A DNA stretch of 64,000 nucleotides from Nematostella vectensis (taxonomy: Eukaryota; Cnidaria; Anthozoa; Actiniaria; Edwardsiidae). Positions 25,701 through 35,475 of this stretch are shown one piece after another. The stretch spans positions 930,001 to 994,000 of the forward strand of contig NC_064037.1 of the NCBI RefSeq assembly GCF_932526225.1. The letters run 5' to 3'. The notes beneath the pieces are model-generated. The model was not told where the DNA came from. It saw nothing but the letters and a program-made list of their open reading frames with translations, and made no database searches. The stretch's first letter is position 1. Each line of letters opens with the position of its first letter. The translations under genes and the position numbers were made by a program.

Positions 25701-27216
25701 CCCAATACAGAGCTGAAAATGCTACCACCCTACAGCCCCTTTTTGAACATTGTGGAGCAGGCAATAAGCTCTTATAGCTCTTAAAGCGGCTATAAAGGCT
25801 GACATCTCAAGACCAGAATTACAAGCCCGGATGGGAGATAGGGGTGCGGCTAGAGACCAAGGCCTTGCATTGGGAGTTTTCCGTACGCGTTTGCTTTTGC
25901 AAGCGTTTGTAGCGCAATATTGGTATTACAACCCCTGCTAAATGAGCTCAGTGGTACCGATTCATGCAAACATATTTACCACGATGTCTGAATGGTGAGG
26001 TGATCGAGGGCTAATGCAAAGTGCAGCGAAATGCTCTATGTAGAACTTTAACATGACTCACCGTTATTGAAATAGATTTTTCGTTATTGAATGTAAAGAA
26101 CGCGCAAATGCTTGTATAAACCCAGTAATGTATGTCATATTTGCGTGAATGACTGTCTATAAATGCTATTGAATTTCACTCTTTGTTATAAAGATGTTAA
26201 TAAATATGTGTTGCAAACAGTTGACTGTCAATTCGCCTAATTGTTTATCGATTTTTTGTTAATGGTCGTATGAAAACGCAGATGAAAGTATATTTTCCGC
26301 CTTTGAATGACGAAAGGGGCGAATGACTGTCGATTTGTACGATTGAATGATACTGGCGATGTAAATATCGCTAATGAAATTTGTGTTTACGCAAATAAGT
26401 GCTTTATGACGAAAATGAATTTATATTCGCGTTATTGATCGTATATTGCCGCAAATGAATGTAGATTTCCTGGTAATGAACAGCAAATCGAACCGAATCT
26501 AAATCGAACAACAATCGAAATAAAACTAATGATATTTTTCTTTCTGTCTTATAATGTTTGTTTGAATCGAACAAATGATTGTCAAACCACATTCATGAAT
26601 GTCACCTTGATGAACATGATTGTCTGAAAAGGCTTGTTGATTGTCCTTGTTTATGTTAATAGCACTAATGAATTTTCTATTTCGTATAACTGATTGTCAT
26701 TAAACGCTTGAATTTTCATTGCGCGCAAAAGAATGTTCGTTCCATTCGAATTAAATGTCCAAGTTCGTTATTGTTATTGAAAGTCGTACAATACACGCTG
26801 TCGATGTAACTTTTGGCACAAATGAATGTCCCTTTCCCGTTAATTAACAGCAAAAGGTGTAATACAATAATCATCTTAATCTAGTCACAGTTTTAATACT
26901 TGATTAATCATAAATTAAATGGAAAATGGCAATCCCGATAAAACTTTAGGTTTATCCTTCTGCTAGAATGACAAACTGGATTCTTGGTGTTTGTACTTGA
27001 TTGACGTTATCATGATATTTTTAGGCTATTTACGCATACGTCAACATCGTTGACATCTGGCTGGTATCACCTCGCACTCGAGAAAACCACATCAAGGGTG
27101 AAGTCTTACATGAATGGCATTAACCTCGCCGTCGATGAAGTCAGTCACTTGGGCCCTGTCTCTTTTCCAGGACGCCTTGTGATTGGTCAGAAGCAAGAGA
27201 CATTCAGTAAGCTATC

Positions 27217-27259
<43 letters not shown>

Positions 27260-30200
27260 CTTTATTGCCTTAGATAAATCAACATGTCTAAGTTTACAAA
27301 ATGTAGGAGAAACCGATTATAAGTAAATAGTTACCTAGCCTTAGCCATAGTTACCTAGCCTTTGACAAACCCTCCCCTCCCAAACGTTTTTTGCGGGTTC
27401 CTAGACTGGATTAGAATAAACATTAAATTTTGCAAGAGATATTTATTATATTTTTTATATGTCTGAGTTCATCTCATTTTTCGAAACTCGGCTTTTTTCC
27501 TGTTTCTCTTTTTGTTTCGCCTTTGATTAGCGTTGATGCTGCTTATAGCGCATTAGACTCATGGTGACCTGTCTCCTGCTGATAACGAATTATACTTATA
27601 ATGACCTGTCTCCTGCTTATAGCGCATTATACTTATAGTGACCTGTCTCCTTCTGATAGCGCATTATACTCATGAAGACCTGTCTCCTGCTTATAGCGCA
27701 TTATACTTGTGGTGACCTGTCTCCTGCTTATAGCGCATTATACTTATGGTGACCTGTCTCCTGCTGATAGCGCATTATACTTATGCTGATCTGTCTCCTG
27801 CTGATAGCGCATTATACTTATGGTGACCTGTCTCCTTCTGATAGCGCATTATACTCATGAAGACATGTCTCCTGCTGATAGCGCATTATACTCATGAAGA
27901 CCTGTCTCCTGCTTATAGCGCATTATACTTATGGTGACCTGTCTCCTGCTGATAGCGCATTATACTTATGGTGACCTGTCTCCTGCTGATAGCGCATTAT
28001 ACTTATGGTGACCTGTCTCCTGCTGATAGCGCATTATACTTATAGTGACCTGTCTCCTTCTGATAGCGCATTATACTCATGGTGACCTGTCTCCTGCTGA
28101 TAGCGTATTATACTCATGGTGACCTGTCTCCTGCTTATAGCACATTATACTCATGGTGACCTGTCTCCTGCTTATAGCGCATTATACTTATGGTGACCTG
28201 TCTCCTGCTTATAGCGCATTATACTCATGGTGACCTGTCTCCTGCTGATAGCGCATTATACTTATGCTGATCTGTCTCCTGCTGATAGCGCATTATACTT
28301 ATTGTGACCTGTCTCCTGCTGATAGCGCATTATACTCATGAAGACCTGTCTCCTGCTGATAGCGCATTAGACTTATGGTGACCTGTCTCCTGCTGATAGC
28401 GCATTATACTCATGGTGACCTGTCTCCTGCTTATAGTGCATTATACTTATGACCTGTCTCCTGCTGATAGCGCATTATACTTATGGTGACCTGTCTCCTG
28501 CTGATAGCGCATTATACTCATGGTGACCTGTCTCCTGCTGATAGCGCATTATACTCATGGTGACCTGTCTCCTGCTTATAGCGTATTATACTCATGAAGA
28601 CCTGTCTCCTGCTGATAGCGCATTATACTTATGACCTGTCTCCTGCTGATAGCGCATTATACTTATGACCTGTCTCCTGCTGATAGCGCATTATACTTAT
28701 GACCTGTCTCCTGCTGATAGCGCATTATACTTATGGTGACCTGTCTCCTGCTCATAGCGCATTATACTCATGGTGACCTGTCTCCTGCTTATAGCGTATT
28801 ATCCTCATGATGACCTGTCTCCTGCTTATAGCGCATTATACTCATGGTGACCTGTCTCCTGCTCATAGCGCATTATACTCATGGTGACCTGTCTCCTGCT
28901 TATAGCGCATTATACTCATGAAGACCTGTCTCCTGCTGATAGCGCATTATACTTATGATGACCTGTCTCCTGCTTATAGCGTATTATACTCATGGTGACC
29001 TGTCTCCGGCTTATAGCGCATTATACTTATGGTGACCTGTCTCCTGCTGATAGCGCATTATACTTATGGTGACCTGTCTCCTGCTTATAACGTATTATAC
29101 TCATGGTGACCTGTCTCCTGCTTATAACGTATTATACTTATGACCTGTCTCCTGCTGATAGCGCATTATACTCATGGTGACCTGTCTCCTGCTTATAGCG
29201 TATTATACTCATGGTGACCTGTCTCCTGCTTATAGCGTATTATACTCATGGTGACCTGTCTCCTGCTGATAGCGTATTATACTCATGGTGACCTGTCTCC
29301 TGCTTATAGCGCATTGTACTTATGATGACCTGTCTCCTGCTGATAGCGCATTATACTTATGGTGACCTGTCTCCTGCTGATAGCGTATTATACTCATGGT
29401 GACCTGTCTCCTGCTGATAGCGTATTATACTCATGGTGACCTGTCTCCTGCTGATAGCGCATTAGACTTATGTTGACCTGTCTCCTGCTTATAGCGCATT
29501 ATACTCATGGTGACCTGTCTCCTGCTTATAGCGTATTATACTCATGGTGACCTGTCTCCTGCTGATAGCGTATTATACTCATGGTGACCTGTCTCCTGCT
29601 TATAGCGCATTATACTCATGGTGACCTGTCTCCTGCTTATAGCGCATTATACTTATGACCTGTCTCCTGGTGATAGCGCATTATACTTATGATGACCTGT
29701 CTCCTGCTGATAGCGCATTATACTTATGATGACCTGTCTCCTGCTTATAGCGTATTATACTCATGGTGACCTGTCTCCTGCTGATAGCGCATTATACTTA
29801 TGGTGACCTGTCTCCTGCTGATAGCGCATTATACTCATGAAGACCTGTCTCCTGCTTATAGCGCATTATACTTATGGTGACCTGTCTCCTGCTTATAGCG
29901 CATTATACTCATGGTGACCTGTCTCCTGCTGATAGCGTATTATAATCATGGTGACCTGTCTCCTGCTTATAACGTATTATACTTATATTATTAATGATAC
30001 TATACTATACTATACTATACTATACTATACTATACTATACTATACTATACTATACTATACTATACTATACTATACTATACTATACTATACTATACTATAC
30101 TATACTATACTATACTATACTATACTATACTATACTATACTATACTATACTATACTATACTATACTATACTATACTATACTATACTATACTATACTATAC

Positions 30201-31368
30201 TATACTATACTATACTATACTATACTATACTATACTATACTATACTATACTATACTATACTATACTATACTATACTATACTATACTATACTATACTATAC
30301 TATACTATACTATACTATACTATACTATACTATACTATACTATACTATACTATACTATACTATACTATACTATACTATACTATACTATACTATACTATAC
30401 TATACTATACTATACTATACTATACTATACTATACTATACTATACTATACTATACTATACTATACTATACTATACTATACTATACTATACTATACTATAC
30501 TATACTATACTATACTATACTATACTATACTATACTATACTATACTATACTATACTATACTATACTATACTATACTATACTATACTATACTATACTATAT
30601 ATGATGACCAATAGGGGCATGGCCGTGGATCGTGCCACTACATTTTGCCGCTAATGTGGTGAGATCTCAGGCTGGACGTTAAAATGAGTGCAAATCACTC
30701 AAGCTTATCCGTCCATCATAGTTATCGATCCAACATTTCTTTTTAAGATCTAACGGATGACTGGACTCAGCCTTTTTTGGGTGATATCACCCGGTTTGAG
30801 TGGTGGAGTCGACTCGTCGATGATGAAGTTGTCTGGGTGAAGAAGGCATTGTCTCAATGGTGCGGACCGATGGGAAGCGGTGATTTGTTCGGATGGAACG
30901 AAGCAAGGGGTTTCATGGCGGGGAGCTCATCACCAGAACCTGTCAAACCTTCACGTTGTGCTGCTCCACGTAAGTAATACACTGTTTATCATCTTGATGT
31001 ACTCGTAGTAATCATAAGCGTCTTCGTGATGCTGCATCAGTAAAGACTCCTACACACCGAAAAAACTGTCTTTCTATCTGTCTCTTTCCTTGCAAATTAT
31101 TTAATTTCGCTTCTATTTTTCGTCGCCAGGTGTATTGGCTAATCAAAAAGCCGACAGTTACTGTGAGAAGAATTGCATCGTGAACGCAGCTTCCCCGAGA
31201 AGAGCTCTCTTTGATCAACTCATCGGTGATACCACGCGACAATGGCGTTGTTATGGGGCGGCGTCGGTAAAGGCCATTAATGAGAAATACGGTTATCAGG
31301 CTGATACGCTGTCTAGCAAGGGGACTTGTATTCCTGGGCACGCGATGTGGCAAAGCACAGAGCCATAA
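13804..31368 (+). CDS. Secreted multidomain protein: PAN/apple, EGF, three pentraxin-like (LamG-fold) domains
   Basis: Eleven coding exons: 13804-13924, 15191-15414, 15515-15641, 16317-16542, 19395-19777, 20097-20340, 21658-22058, 22917-23169, 27025-27206, 30748-30969 and 31130-31368 (TAA). All junctions are GT-AG and the frame stays open throughout, giving 873 residues. Residues 1-27 look like a signal peptide (hydrophobic core FTAILLTIVLL). Residues about 30-113 form a PAN/apple domain with Cys, and 119-155 an EGF module (CRNGGLC, CVCGYGTQGKHC). Three pentraxin-like units follow at about 170-345, 365-545 and 577-765. The second has the pentraxin signature HLCATWKS, the first has YLCFTWAT, and the third lacks both Cys and Trp. 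The last 80 residues add a Cys-containing tail I do not recognise. Such proteins are extracellular and bind glycans or other ligands; the ligand is unknown. The start is the first ATG after a likely acceptor at 13775. Confidence 0.85.
14083..14412. mobile_element. MITE with long inverted repeats in intron 1
   Basis: The left arm runs from GACAGCACAGGCAGCC through GGGGGAATTTATATGT. The right arm is its reverse complement with about 10 percent mismatch, ending at CAGTCCAAGG/CACAGGCAG (read on minus). Arms are about 110 bp around a short AT-rich loop. No coding capacity; superfamily not determined. Confidence 0.65.
14482..14622. mobile_element. Short hAT-like MITE in intron 1
   Basis: The ends are CAGCGGCGTAGACAG and CTGGCGACGCCCCTG, imperfect inverted copies of the CAGGGGCGTAGCCAGG terminus common in hAT-type MITEs. 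The same family appears in opposite orientation at 22649. Length is about 141 bp. Confidence 0.6.
14936..15110 (+). mobile_element. tRNA-derived SINE in intron 1
   Basis: A tRNA-like head has an A-box-like TGGCCTAGTTTGCTAGCGC and a B-box GTTCAAATCCC at normal spacing. It is followed by a short body and an A-rich tail of AAAC repeats (15043-15110). This is typical SINE structure, transcribed by pol III in the plus direction, the same as the host gene. Confidence 0.6.
16715..16764. repeat. (CAT)n microsatellite
   Basis: About 16 CAT/CAA triplets in intron 4 of the pentraxin-type gene. Confidence 0.9.
16769..16882. repeat. Small inverted repeat in intron 4
   Basis: GGTATG-TTGATAAATC-ACCAT at the left is mirrored by ATGGTGGATTTATCAAC...CATACC at the right, with a T-rich loop. 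About 114 bp. It is probably a miniature inverted-repeat element next to a CAT microsatellite. Confidence 0.4.
17514..17554 (-). other. Retroelement tail motif with partial hammerhead-ribozyme core
   Basis: The minus strand reads ACGATGA, then a 4-5 bp stem (AGGC/GCCT), then CGAAACGCGTC. This resembles the GATGA-stem-GAAAC layout of hammerhead ribozymes carried by Penelope-like elements. The expected CUGAUGA is changed at its first two positions, so it is likely inactive or only similar by descent. No reverse transcriptase is seen nearby. Confidence 0.3.
17955..18075. repeat. About 19-bp minisatellite (GTCGAATTATCAACA)
   Basis: GTCGAA(T)TATCAACA recurs six or seven times with small changes, directly before the trinucleotide array. 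Confidence 0.8.
18077..19058. repeat. About 980-bp (CCA/CCG)n trinucleotide array in intron 4
   Basis: The plus strand is almost only CCA and CCG triplets with rare ACA, TCA or CTG interruptions. All six frames are therefore long and open (poly-Thr/Ala on plus, poly-Val/Ala or poly-Trp/Arg on minus). These are not genes: composition is monotonous and the array lies between exons 4 and 5 of the pentraxin-type gene. The C-rich and G-rich strands are fully segregated. Confidence 0.95.
19059..19245. repeat. Roughly 25-40-bp minisatellite (GCGTGTAGATGGA)
   Basis: GAGCG(C/T)GTGTAGATGGA(C/T)A variants recur about seven times. Two or three copies of the same motif occur near 16660-16712, so the motif brackets the satellite-rich part of intron 4. 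Confidence 0.8.
19890..20060. repeat. GATG-rich simple sequence in intron 5
   Basis: Imperfect GATGATG/GGTGATGGT repeats upstream of exon 6 of the pentraxin-type gene. The acceptor TTTTTCAG follows at 20089-20096. Confidence 0.8.
20671..21236. mobile_element. 566-bp inverted-repeat element flanked by TTA, intron 6
   Basis: The left end TGCACTAGTCAATT-AAACCCACTCCCATGG mirrors the right end (minus strand) TGCACTAGTCATTTTAAAC followed by CCCCATGGCCCCGGGG. Both ends are flanked by TTA. TTA duplications are usual for PIF/Harbinger MITEs. Inside are C-rich blocks and an A/T stretch, with no protein domain. Confidence 0.6.
21240..21310. repeat. About 20-bp tandem repeat (CTAGACCTTTCTGTTGTTGT)
   Basis: Three to four copies of an ACCTTTCTG(T/C)TGTTGTCTAG unit immediately after the inverted-repeat element. 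Confidence 0.7.
21455..21637. repeat. GATGATAATG-rich simple sequence before exon 7
   Basis: Imperfect repeats of GTCGATGATGGGGATAATGATT and simpler GATGAT units, ending about 20 bp before the exon 7 acceptor TCTTTAG at 21651-21657. Confidence 0.8.
22649..22770 (+). mobile_element. Half of a hAT-like MITE in intron 7
   Basis: Begins CAGGGGCGTAGCCAGGG and continues through GGGCCCCCTTTTAGCAGCC and AAAGGCCCTTTTGCC. It is the same family as 14482-14622 in opposite orientation. The matching right terminus is missing. Confidence 0.6.
23954..24287 (+). pseudogene. Internally deleted transposase relic (outer element)
   Basis: The start MPPRNRS matches the N-terminus of the fuller copy at 24954. The frame then jumps to a segment equal to its residues about 195 onward (ERAY, QVCGQ and GRNITV in broken frames) and ends near NTELK and YSPFLNI with several stops. 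About 190 codons are missing. The catalytic YDGAP-H block is readable but out of frame. Confidence 0.65.
24954..25941 (+). pseudogene. IS630/Tc1-type DDE transposase, frameshifted near its C-terminus
   Basis: From MPPRNRIPFEHRERIIRSFE the N-terminal 110 residues form a helix-turn-helix-like region. The DDE_3 catalytic core follows with VFVDECGYN (first Asp), FIYDGAPPHRN (second Asp) and PPYSPFLNIVEQ (Glu). The spacing from second Asp to Glu is 30 residues. The frame closes at TAA 25782-25784 just after the Glu block. A +1 shift near 25765-25780, next to a short AGCTCTTA duplication, restores a continuing tail (ALKAAIKADISRPELQ onward) that ends at TAA 25939-25941. The copy is therefore nearly intact but broken. 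An in-frame ATG 21 codons upstream is also possible; MPPRNR is preferred because the relic copy starts there too. Confidence 0.8.
27217..27260. repeat. (AAT)n microsatellite beside a splice donor
   Basis: About 14 AAT triplets begin 10 bp after the exon 9 donor (27207). Confidence 0.9.
27530..29985. repeat. 37-bp minisatellite, about 65 copies, intron 9
   Basis: The unit is CTGATAGCGCATTATACTT followed by ATGGTGACCTGTCTCCTG (37 bp). It varies at a few fixed places: GATAG or TTATAG, CTTAT or CTCAT, GGTG or AAGA, and a 34-bp form lacking three bases. The array fills most of intron 9 of the pentraxin-type gene. No spacers, so it is not CRISPR-like. Confidence 0.95.
29996..30598. repeat. Perfect (TACTA)n pentanucleotide array, about 120 copies
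   Basis: About 600 bp of uninterrupted ATACT repeats follow the 37-bp array in the same intron. The 206- to 218-residue open frames (TILYY repeats) are artefacts of a 5-bp period. Such perfection indicates a recent expansion; the true length may differ from the assembly. Confidence 0.95.
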
Positions 31369-31444
31369 ACCGGTAAACAAGGAAAGGACGGGCCATTTGG
31401 TTTCTGGATTTTGTTAACACATTTTCTCAGTTATTTTTAAATCG

Positions 31445-31450
31445 ATTAAA
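31445..31450 (+). terminator. Possible poly(A) signal ATTAAA of the pentraxin-type gene
   Basis: ATTAAA lies 77 bp after the stop codon at 31366-31368. It is the commonest variant of AATAAA, and no AATAAA is nearer. Confidence 0.4.
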
Positions 31451-31654
31451 TCAACAGGGCGGTAGCTAGCGGTTTAAAGGGGGGGAGAGCAGTGGGTCAA
31501 GTTTAACTCAAGTAATGTCGAGATTTTTCAATGGACATGTGGGTAAAAATCGGAGTCAGACTCTGCCATTCCCCTCTCCCCACTCTCGCACAAGCAATGT
31601 TATTACTCAAAAACCTATATACGTATCGTGTGAAAATCACATTAAAAGAAGAAA

Positions 31655-34600
31655 GCGACAGGCTAGTAGGGCAGGGTAGGGCAGGGGGTAGTGCTTCTGT
31701 GGTACTCCATACGATCACTGTTAGTAGGGCAGGGGGTAGTGCTTCTGTGGTACTCCATACGATCACTGTTAGTAGGGCAGGGGGTAGTGTTTCTGTGGTA
31801 CTCCATAGGATCACTGTTAGTAGGGCAGGGGGTAGTGCTTCTGTGGTACTCCATAGGATCACTGTTAGTAGGGCAGGGGGTAGTGTTTCTGTGGTACTCC
31901 ATAGGATCACTTGCTAGTAGGGCAGGGGGTAGTGCTTCTGTGGTACTCCATAGGATCACTGTTAGTAGGGCAGGGGGTAGTGTTTCTGTGGTACTCCATA
32001 CGATCACTGCTAGTAGGGCAGGGGGTAGTGCTTCTGTGGTACTCCATACGATCACTGTTAGTAGGGCAGGGGGTAGTGCTTCTGTGGTACTCCATACGAT
32101 CACTGTTAGTAGGGCAGGGGGTAGTGCTTCTGTGGTACTCCATACGATCACTGTTAGTAGGGCAGGGGGGTAGTGCTTCTGTGGTACTCCATACGATCAC
32201 TGTTAGTAGGGCAGGGGGTAGTGTTTCTGTGGTACTCCATAGGATCACTGTTAGTAGGGCAGGGGGTAGTGTTTCTGTGGTACTCCATACGATCACCTGC
32301 TAGTAGGGAAGGGGGTAGTGCTTCTGTGGTACTCCATACGATCACTGTTAGTAGGGCAGGGGGTAGTGCTTCTGTGGTACTCCATAGGATCACTGTTAGT
32401 AGGGCAGGGGGTAGTGTTTCTGTGGTACTCCATACGATCACTGTTAGTAGGGCAGGGGGTAGTGCTTCTGTGGTACTCCATGCGATCACTGTTAGTAGGG
32501 CAGGGGGTAGTGCTTCTGTGGTACTCCATAGCATCACTGTTAGTAGGGCAGGGGGTAGTGCTTCTGTGGTACTCCATACGATCACCTGCTAGTAGGGCAG
32601 GGGGTAGTGTTTCTGTGGTACTCCATACGATCACTGTTAGTAGGGCAGGGGGTAGTGCTTCCGTGGTACTCCATACGATCACCTGCTAGTAGGGTAGGGG
32701 GTAGTGCTTCTGTGGTACTCCATACGATCACTGTTAGTAGGGCAGGGGGTAGTGCTTCTGTGGTACTCCATACGATCACTGGTAGTAGGGCAGGGGGTAG
32801 TGCTTCTGTGGTACTCCATACGATCACTGTTAGTAGGGCAGGGGGTAGTGCTTCTGTGGTACTCCATACGATCACTGTTAGTAGGGTAGGGGGTAGTGCT
32901 TCTGTGGTACTCCATACGATCACTGTTAGTAGGGCAGGGGGTAGTGCTTCTGTGGTACTCCATACGATCACTGTTAGTAGGGCAGGGGGTAGTGTTTCTG
33001 TGGTACTCCATACGATCACTGTTAGTAGGGCAGGGGGTAGTGCTTCTGTGGTACTCCATACGATCACTGTTAGTAGGGCAGGGGGTAGTGCTTCTGTGGT
33101 ACTCCATACGATCACTGTTAGTAGGGCAGGGGGTAGTGCTTCTGTGGTACTCCATACGATCACTGTTAGTAGGGCAGGGGGTAGTGCTTCTGTGGTACTC
33201 CATACGATCACTGTTAGTAGGGTAGGGGGTAGTGCTTCTGTGGTACTCCATACGATCACTGTTAGTAGGGTAGGGGGTAGTGCTTCTGTGGTACTCCATA
33301 CGATCACCTGCTAGTAGGGCAGGGGGTAGTGCTTCTGTGGTACTCCATACGATCACTGTTAGTAGGGCAGGGGGTAGTGCTTCTGTGGTACTCCATACGA
33401 TCACTGTTAGTAGGGTAGGGGGTAGTGCTTCTGTGGTACTCCATGCGATCACTGTTAGTAGAGCAGGGGGTAGTGCTTCTGTGGTACTCCATAGGATCAC
33501 TGTTAGTAGGGCAGGGGGTAGTGTTTCTGTGGTACTCCATAGGATCACCTGCTAGTAGGGCAGGGGGTAGTGCTTCTGTGGTACTCCATACAATCACTGT
33601 TAGTAGGGAAGGGGGTAGTGCTTCTGTGGTACTCCATACGATCACCTGCTAGTAGGGCAGGGGGTAGTGCTTCTGTGGTACTCCATACGATCACTGCTAG
33701 TAGGGCAGGGGGTAGTGCTTCTGTGGTACTCCATACGATCACTGCTAGTAGGGCAGGGGGTAGTGCTTCTGTGGTACTCCATACGATCACTGTTAGTAGG
33801 GCAGGGGGTAGTGCTTCTGTGGTACTCCATACGATCACTGTTAGTAGGGCAGGGGGTAGTTTTTCTGTGGTACTCCATAGGATCACCTACTAGTAGGGAA
33901 GGGGGTAGTGCTTCTGTGGTACTCCATACGATCACTATTAGTAGGGTAGGGGGTAGTGCTTCTGTGGTACTCCATAGGATCACTGTTAGTAGGGCAGGGG
34001 GTAGTGTTTCTGTGGTACTCCATACGATCACTGTTAGTAGGGCAGGGGGTAGTGTTTCTGTGGTACTCCACAGGATCACCTGCTAGTAGGGCAGGGGGTA
34101 GTGCTTCTGTGGTACTCCATACGATCACTGTTAGTAGGGCAGGGGGTAGTGTTTTTGTGGTACTCCACAGGATCACCTGCTAGTAGGGCAGGGGGTAGTG
34201 CTTCTGTGGTACTCCATACGATCACTGTTAGTAGGGCAGGGGGTAGTGTTTTTGTGGTACTCCATACGATCACTGTTAGTAGGGCAGGGGGTAGTGCTTC
34301 TGTGGTACTCCATAGGATCACCTGCTAGCAGGGTAGGGGGTAGTGTTTCTGTGGTACGCCATAGGATCACTGTTAGTAGGGCAGGGGGTAGTGCTTCTGT
34401 GGTACTCCATACGATCACTGTTAGTAGGGCAGGGGGTAGTGTTTCTGTGGTACTCCATAGGATCACTGTTAGTAGGGCAGGGGGTAGTGCTTCTGTGGTA
34501 CTCCATACGATCACTGTTAGTAGGGTAGGGGGTAGTGTTTCTGTGGTACTCCATACGATCACCTGCTAGTAGGGCAGGGGGTAGTGCTTCTGTGGTACTC

Positions 34601-35475
34601 CATACGATCACTGTTAGTAGGGCAGGGGGTAGTGCTTCTGTGGTACTCCATACGATCACTGTTAGTAGGGCAGGGGGTAGTGCTTCTGTGGTACTCCATA
34701 CGATCACCTGCTAGTTGGGTAGGGGGTAGTACTTCTGTGGTACTCCATACGATCACCTGTTAGTAGGGCAGGGGGTAGTGTTTCTGTGGTACTCCATACG
34801 ATCACTGTTAGTAGGGCAGGGGGTAGTGCTTCTGTGGTACTCCATGCGATCACTGTTAGTAGGGCAGGGGGTAGTGTTTCTATGGTACTCCATACGATCA
34901 CCTGTTAGTAGGGCAGGGGGTAGTGCTTCTGTGGTACTCCATGCGATCACTGTTAGTAGGGCAGGGGGTAGTGTTTCTGTGGTACTCCATGCGATCACTG
35001 TTAGTAGGGCAGGGGGTAGTGCTTCTGTGGTACTCCACAGGATCACTGTTAGTAGGGCAGGGGGTAGTGCTTCTGTGGTACTCCATACGGTCACCTGCTA
35101 GTTGGGTAGGGGGTAGTACTTCTGTGGTACTCCATACGATCACCTGTTAGTAGGGCAGGGGGTAGTGTTTATGTGGTACTCCATACGATCACTGTTAGTA
35201 GGGCAGGGGGAAGTGTTTCAGTGGTACTCCATAGGATCACTGTTAGTAGGGCAGGGGGTAGTGCTTCTGTGGTACTCCATACGATCACCTGTTAGTAGGG
35301 CAGGGGGTAGTGTTTCTGTGGTACTCCATACAATCACTGTTAGTAGGGCAGGGGGTAGTGTTTCTGTGGTACTCCACAGGATCACTTGCTAGTAGGGCAG
35401 GGGGTTGTGTTTCAGTGGTACTCCATAGGATCACCTGCTAGTAGGCAGGGGGAAGTGTTTCTGTGGTACTCCACA
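31655..35475. repeat. 48-bp minisatellite, about 79 copies
   Basis: The unit is GCAGGGGGTAGTGCTTCTG followed by TGGTACTCCATACGATCACT and GTTAGTAGG (48 bp). Because 48 is a multiple of 3 and the unit lacks stops in several frames, both strands show many 60- to 290-codon open frames. These are artefacts. A 49-bp variant (ATCACCTGCTAGTAGG) recurs irregularly and shifts the phase. The variants CTTCT/TTTCT and TACGA/TAGGA/TGCGA are distributed along the array. It lies in the intergenic space after the pentraxin-type gene. Confidence 0.95.

Larger units (their letters stand above)
23331..26859. mobile_element. Nested IS630/Tc1-type DNA transposons with long inverted repeats, intron 8
   Basis: The outer ends are CACCTTTTGCTGTT at 23331 and AACAGCAAAAGGTG ending at 26859, each flanked by TA as expected for the Tc1/mariner superfamily. 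The inverted arms stay alignable for some 350-450 bp. They consist of ATTCATT and CAATAACG-like motifs spaced about every 20-25 bp. Inside lie a second pair of long inverted arms (about 24345-24780 and 26060-26465) and two transposase copies. The simplest reading is an outer, internally deleted element (23331-24315 plus 26490-26859) interrupted by a fuller relative (about 24320-26490). Confidence 0.75.

Noticed and set aside
24891-25784. Bacterial IS630 contamination
   Set aside because: The transposase sits inside an intron of a host gene, has TA-flanked ends and a decayed sister copy beside it, and related proteins are common in animal genomes.
27530-29985. Regular 37-bp repeats resembling a CRISPR array
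   Set aside because: There are no unique spacers; units abut directly, and the setting is a eukaryotic intron.
29948-30614. Open frames of over 200 codons with a TILYY repeat
   Set aside because: They come from a perfect 5-bp repeat that happens to lack stops in all three plus frames; not a gene.
31503-35392. Dozens of open frames of 60 to 290 codons on both strands
   Set aside because: A 48-bp unit without stops keeps frames open on both strands; there is no start context, splice structure or family resemblance.
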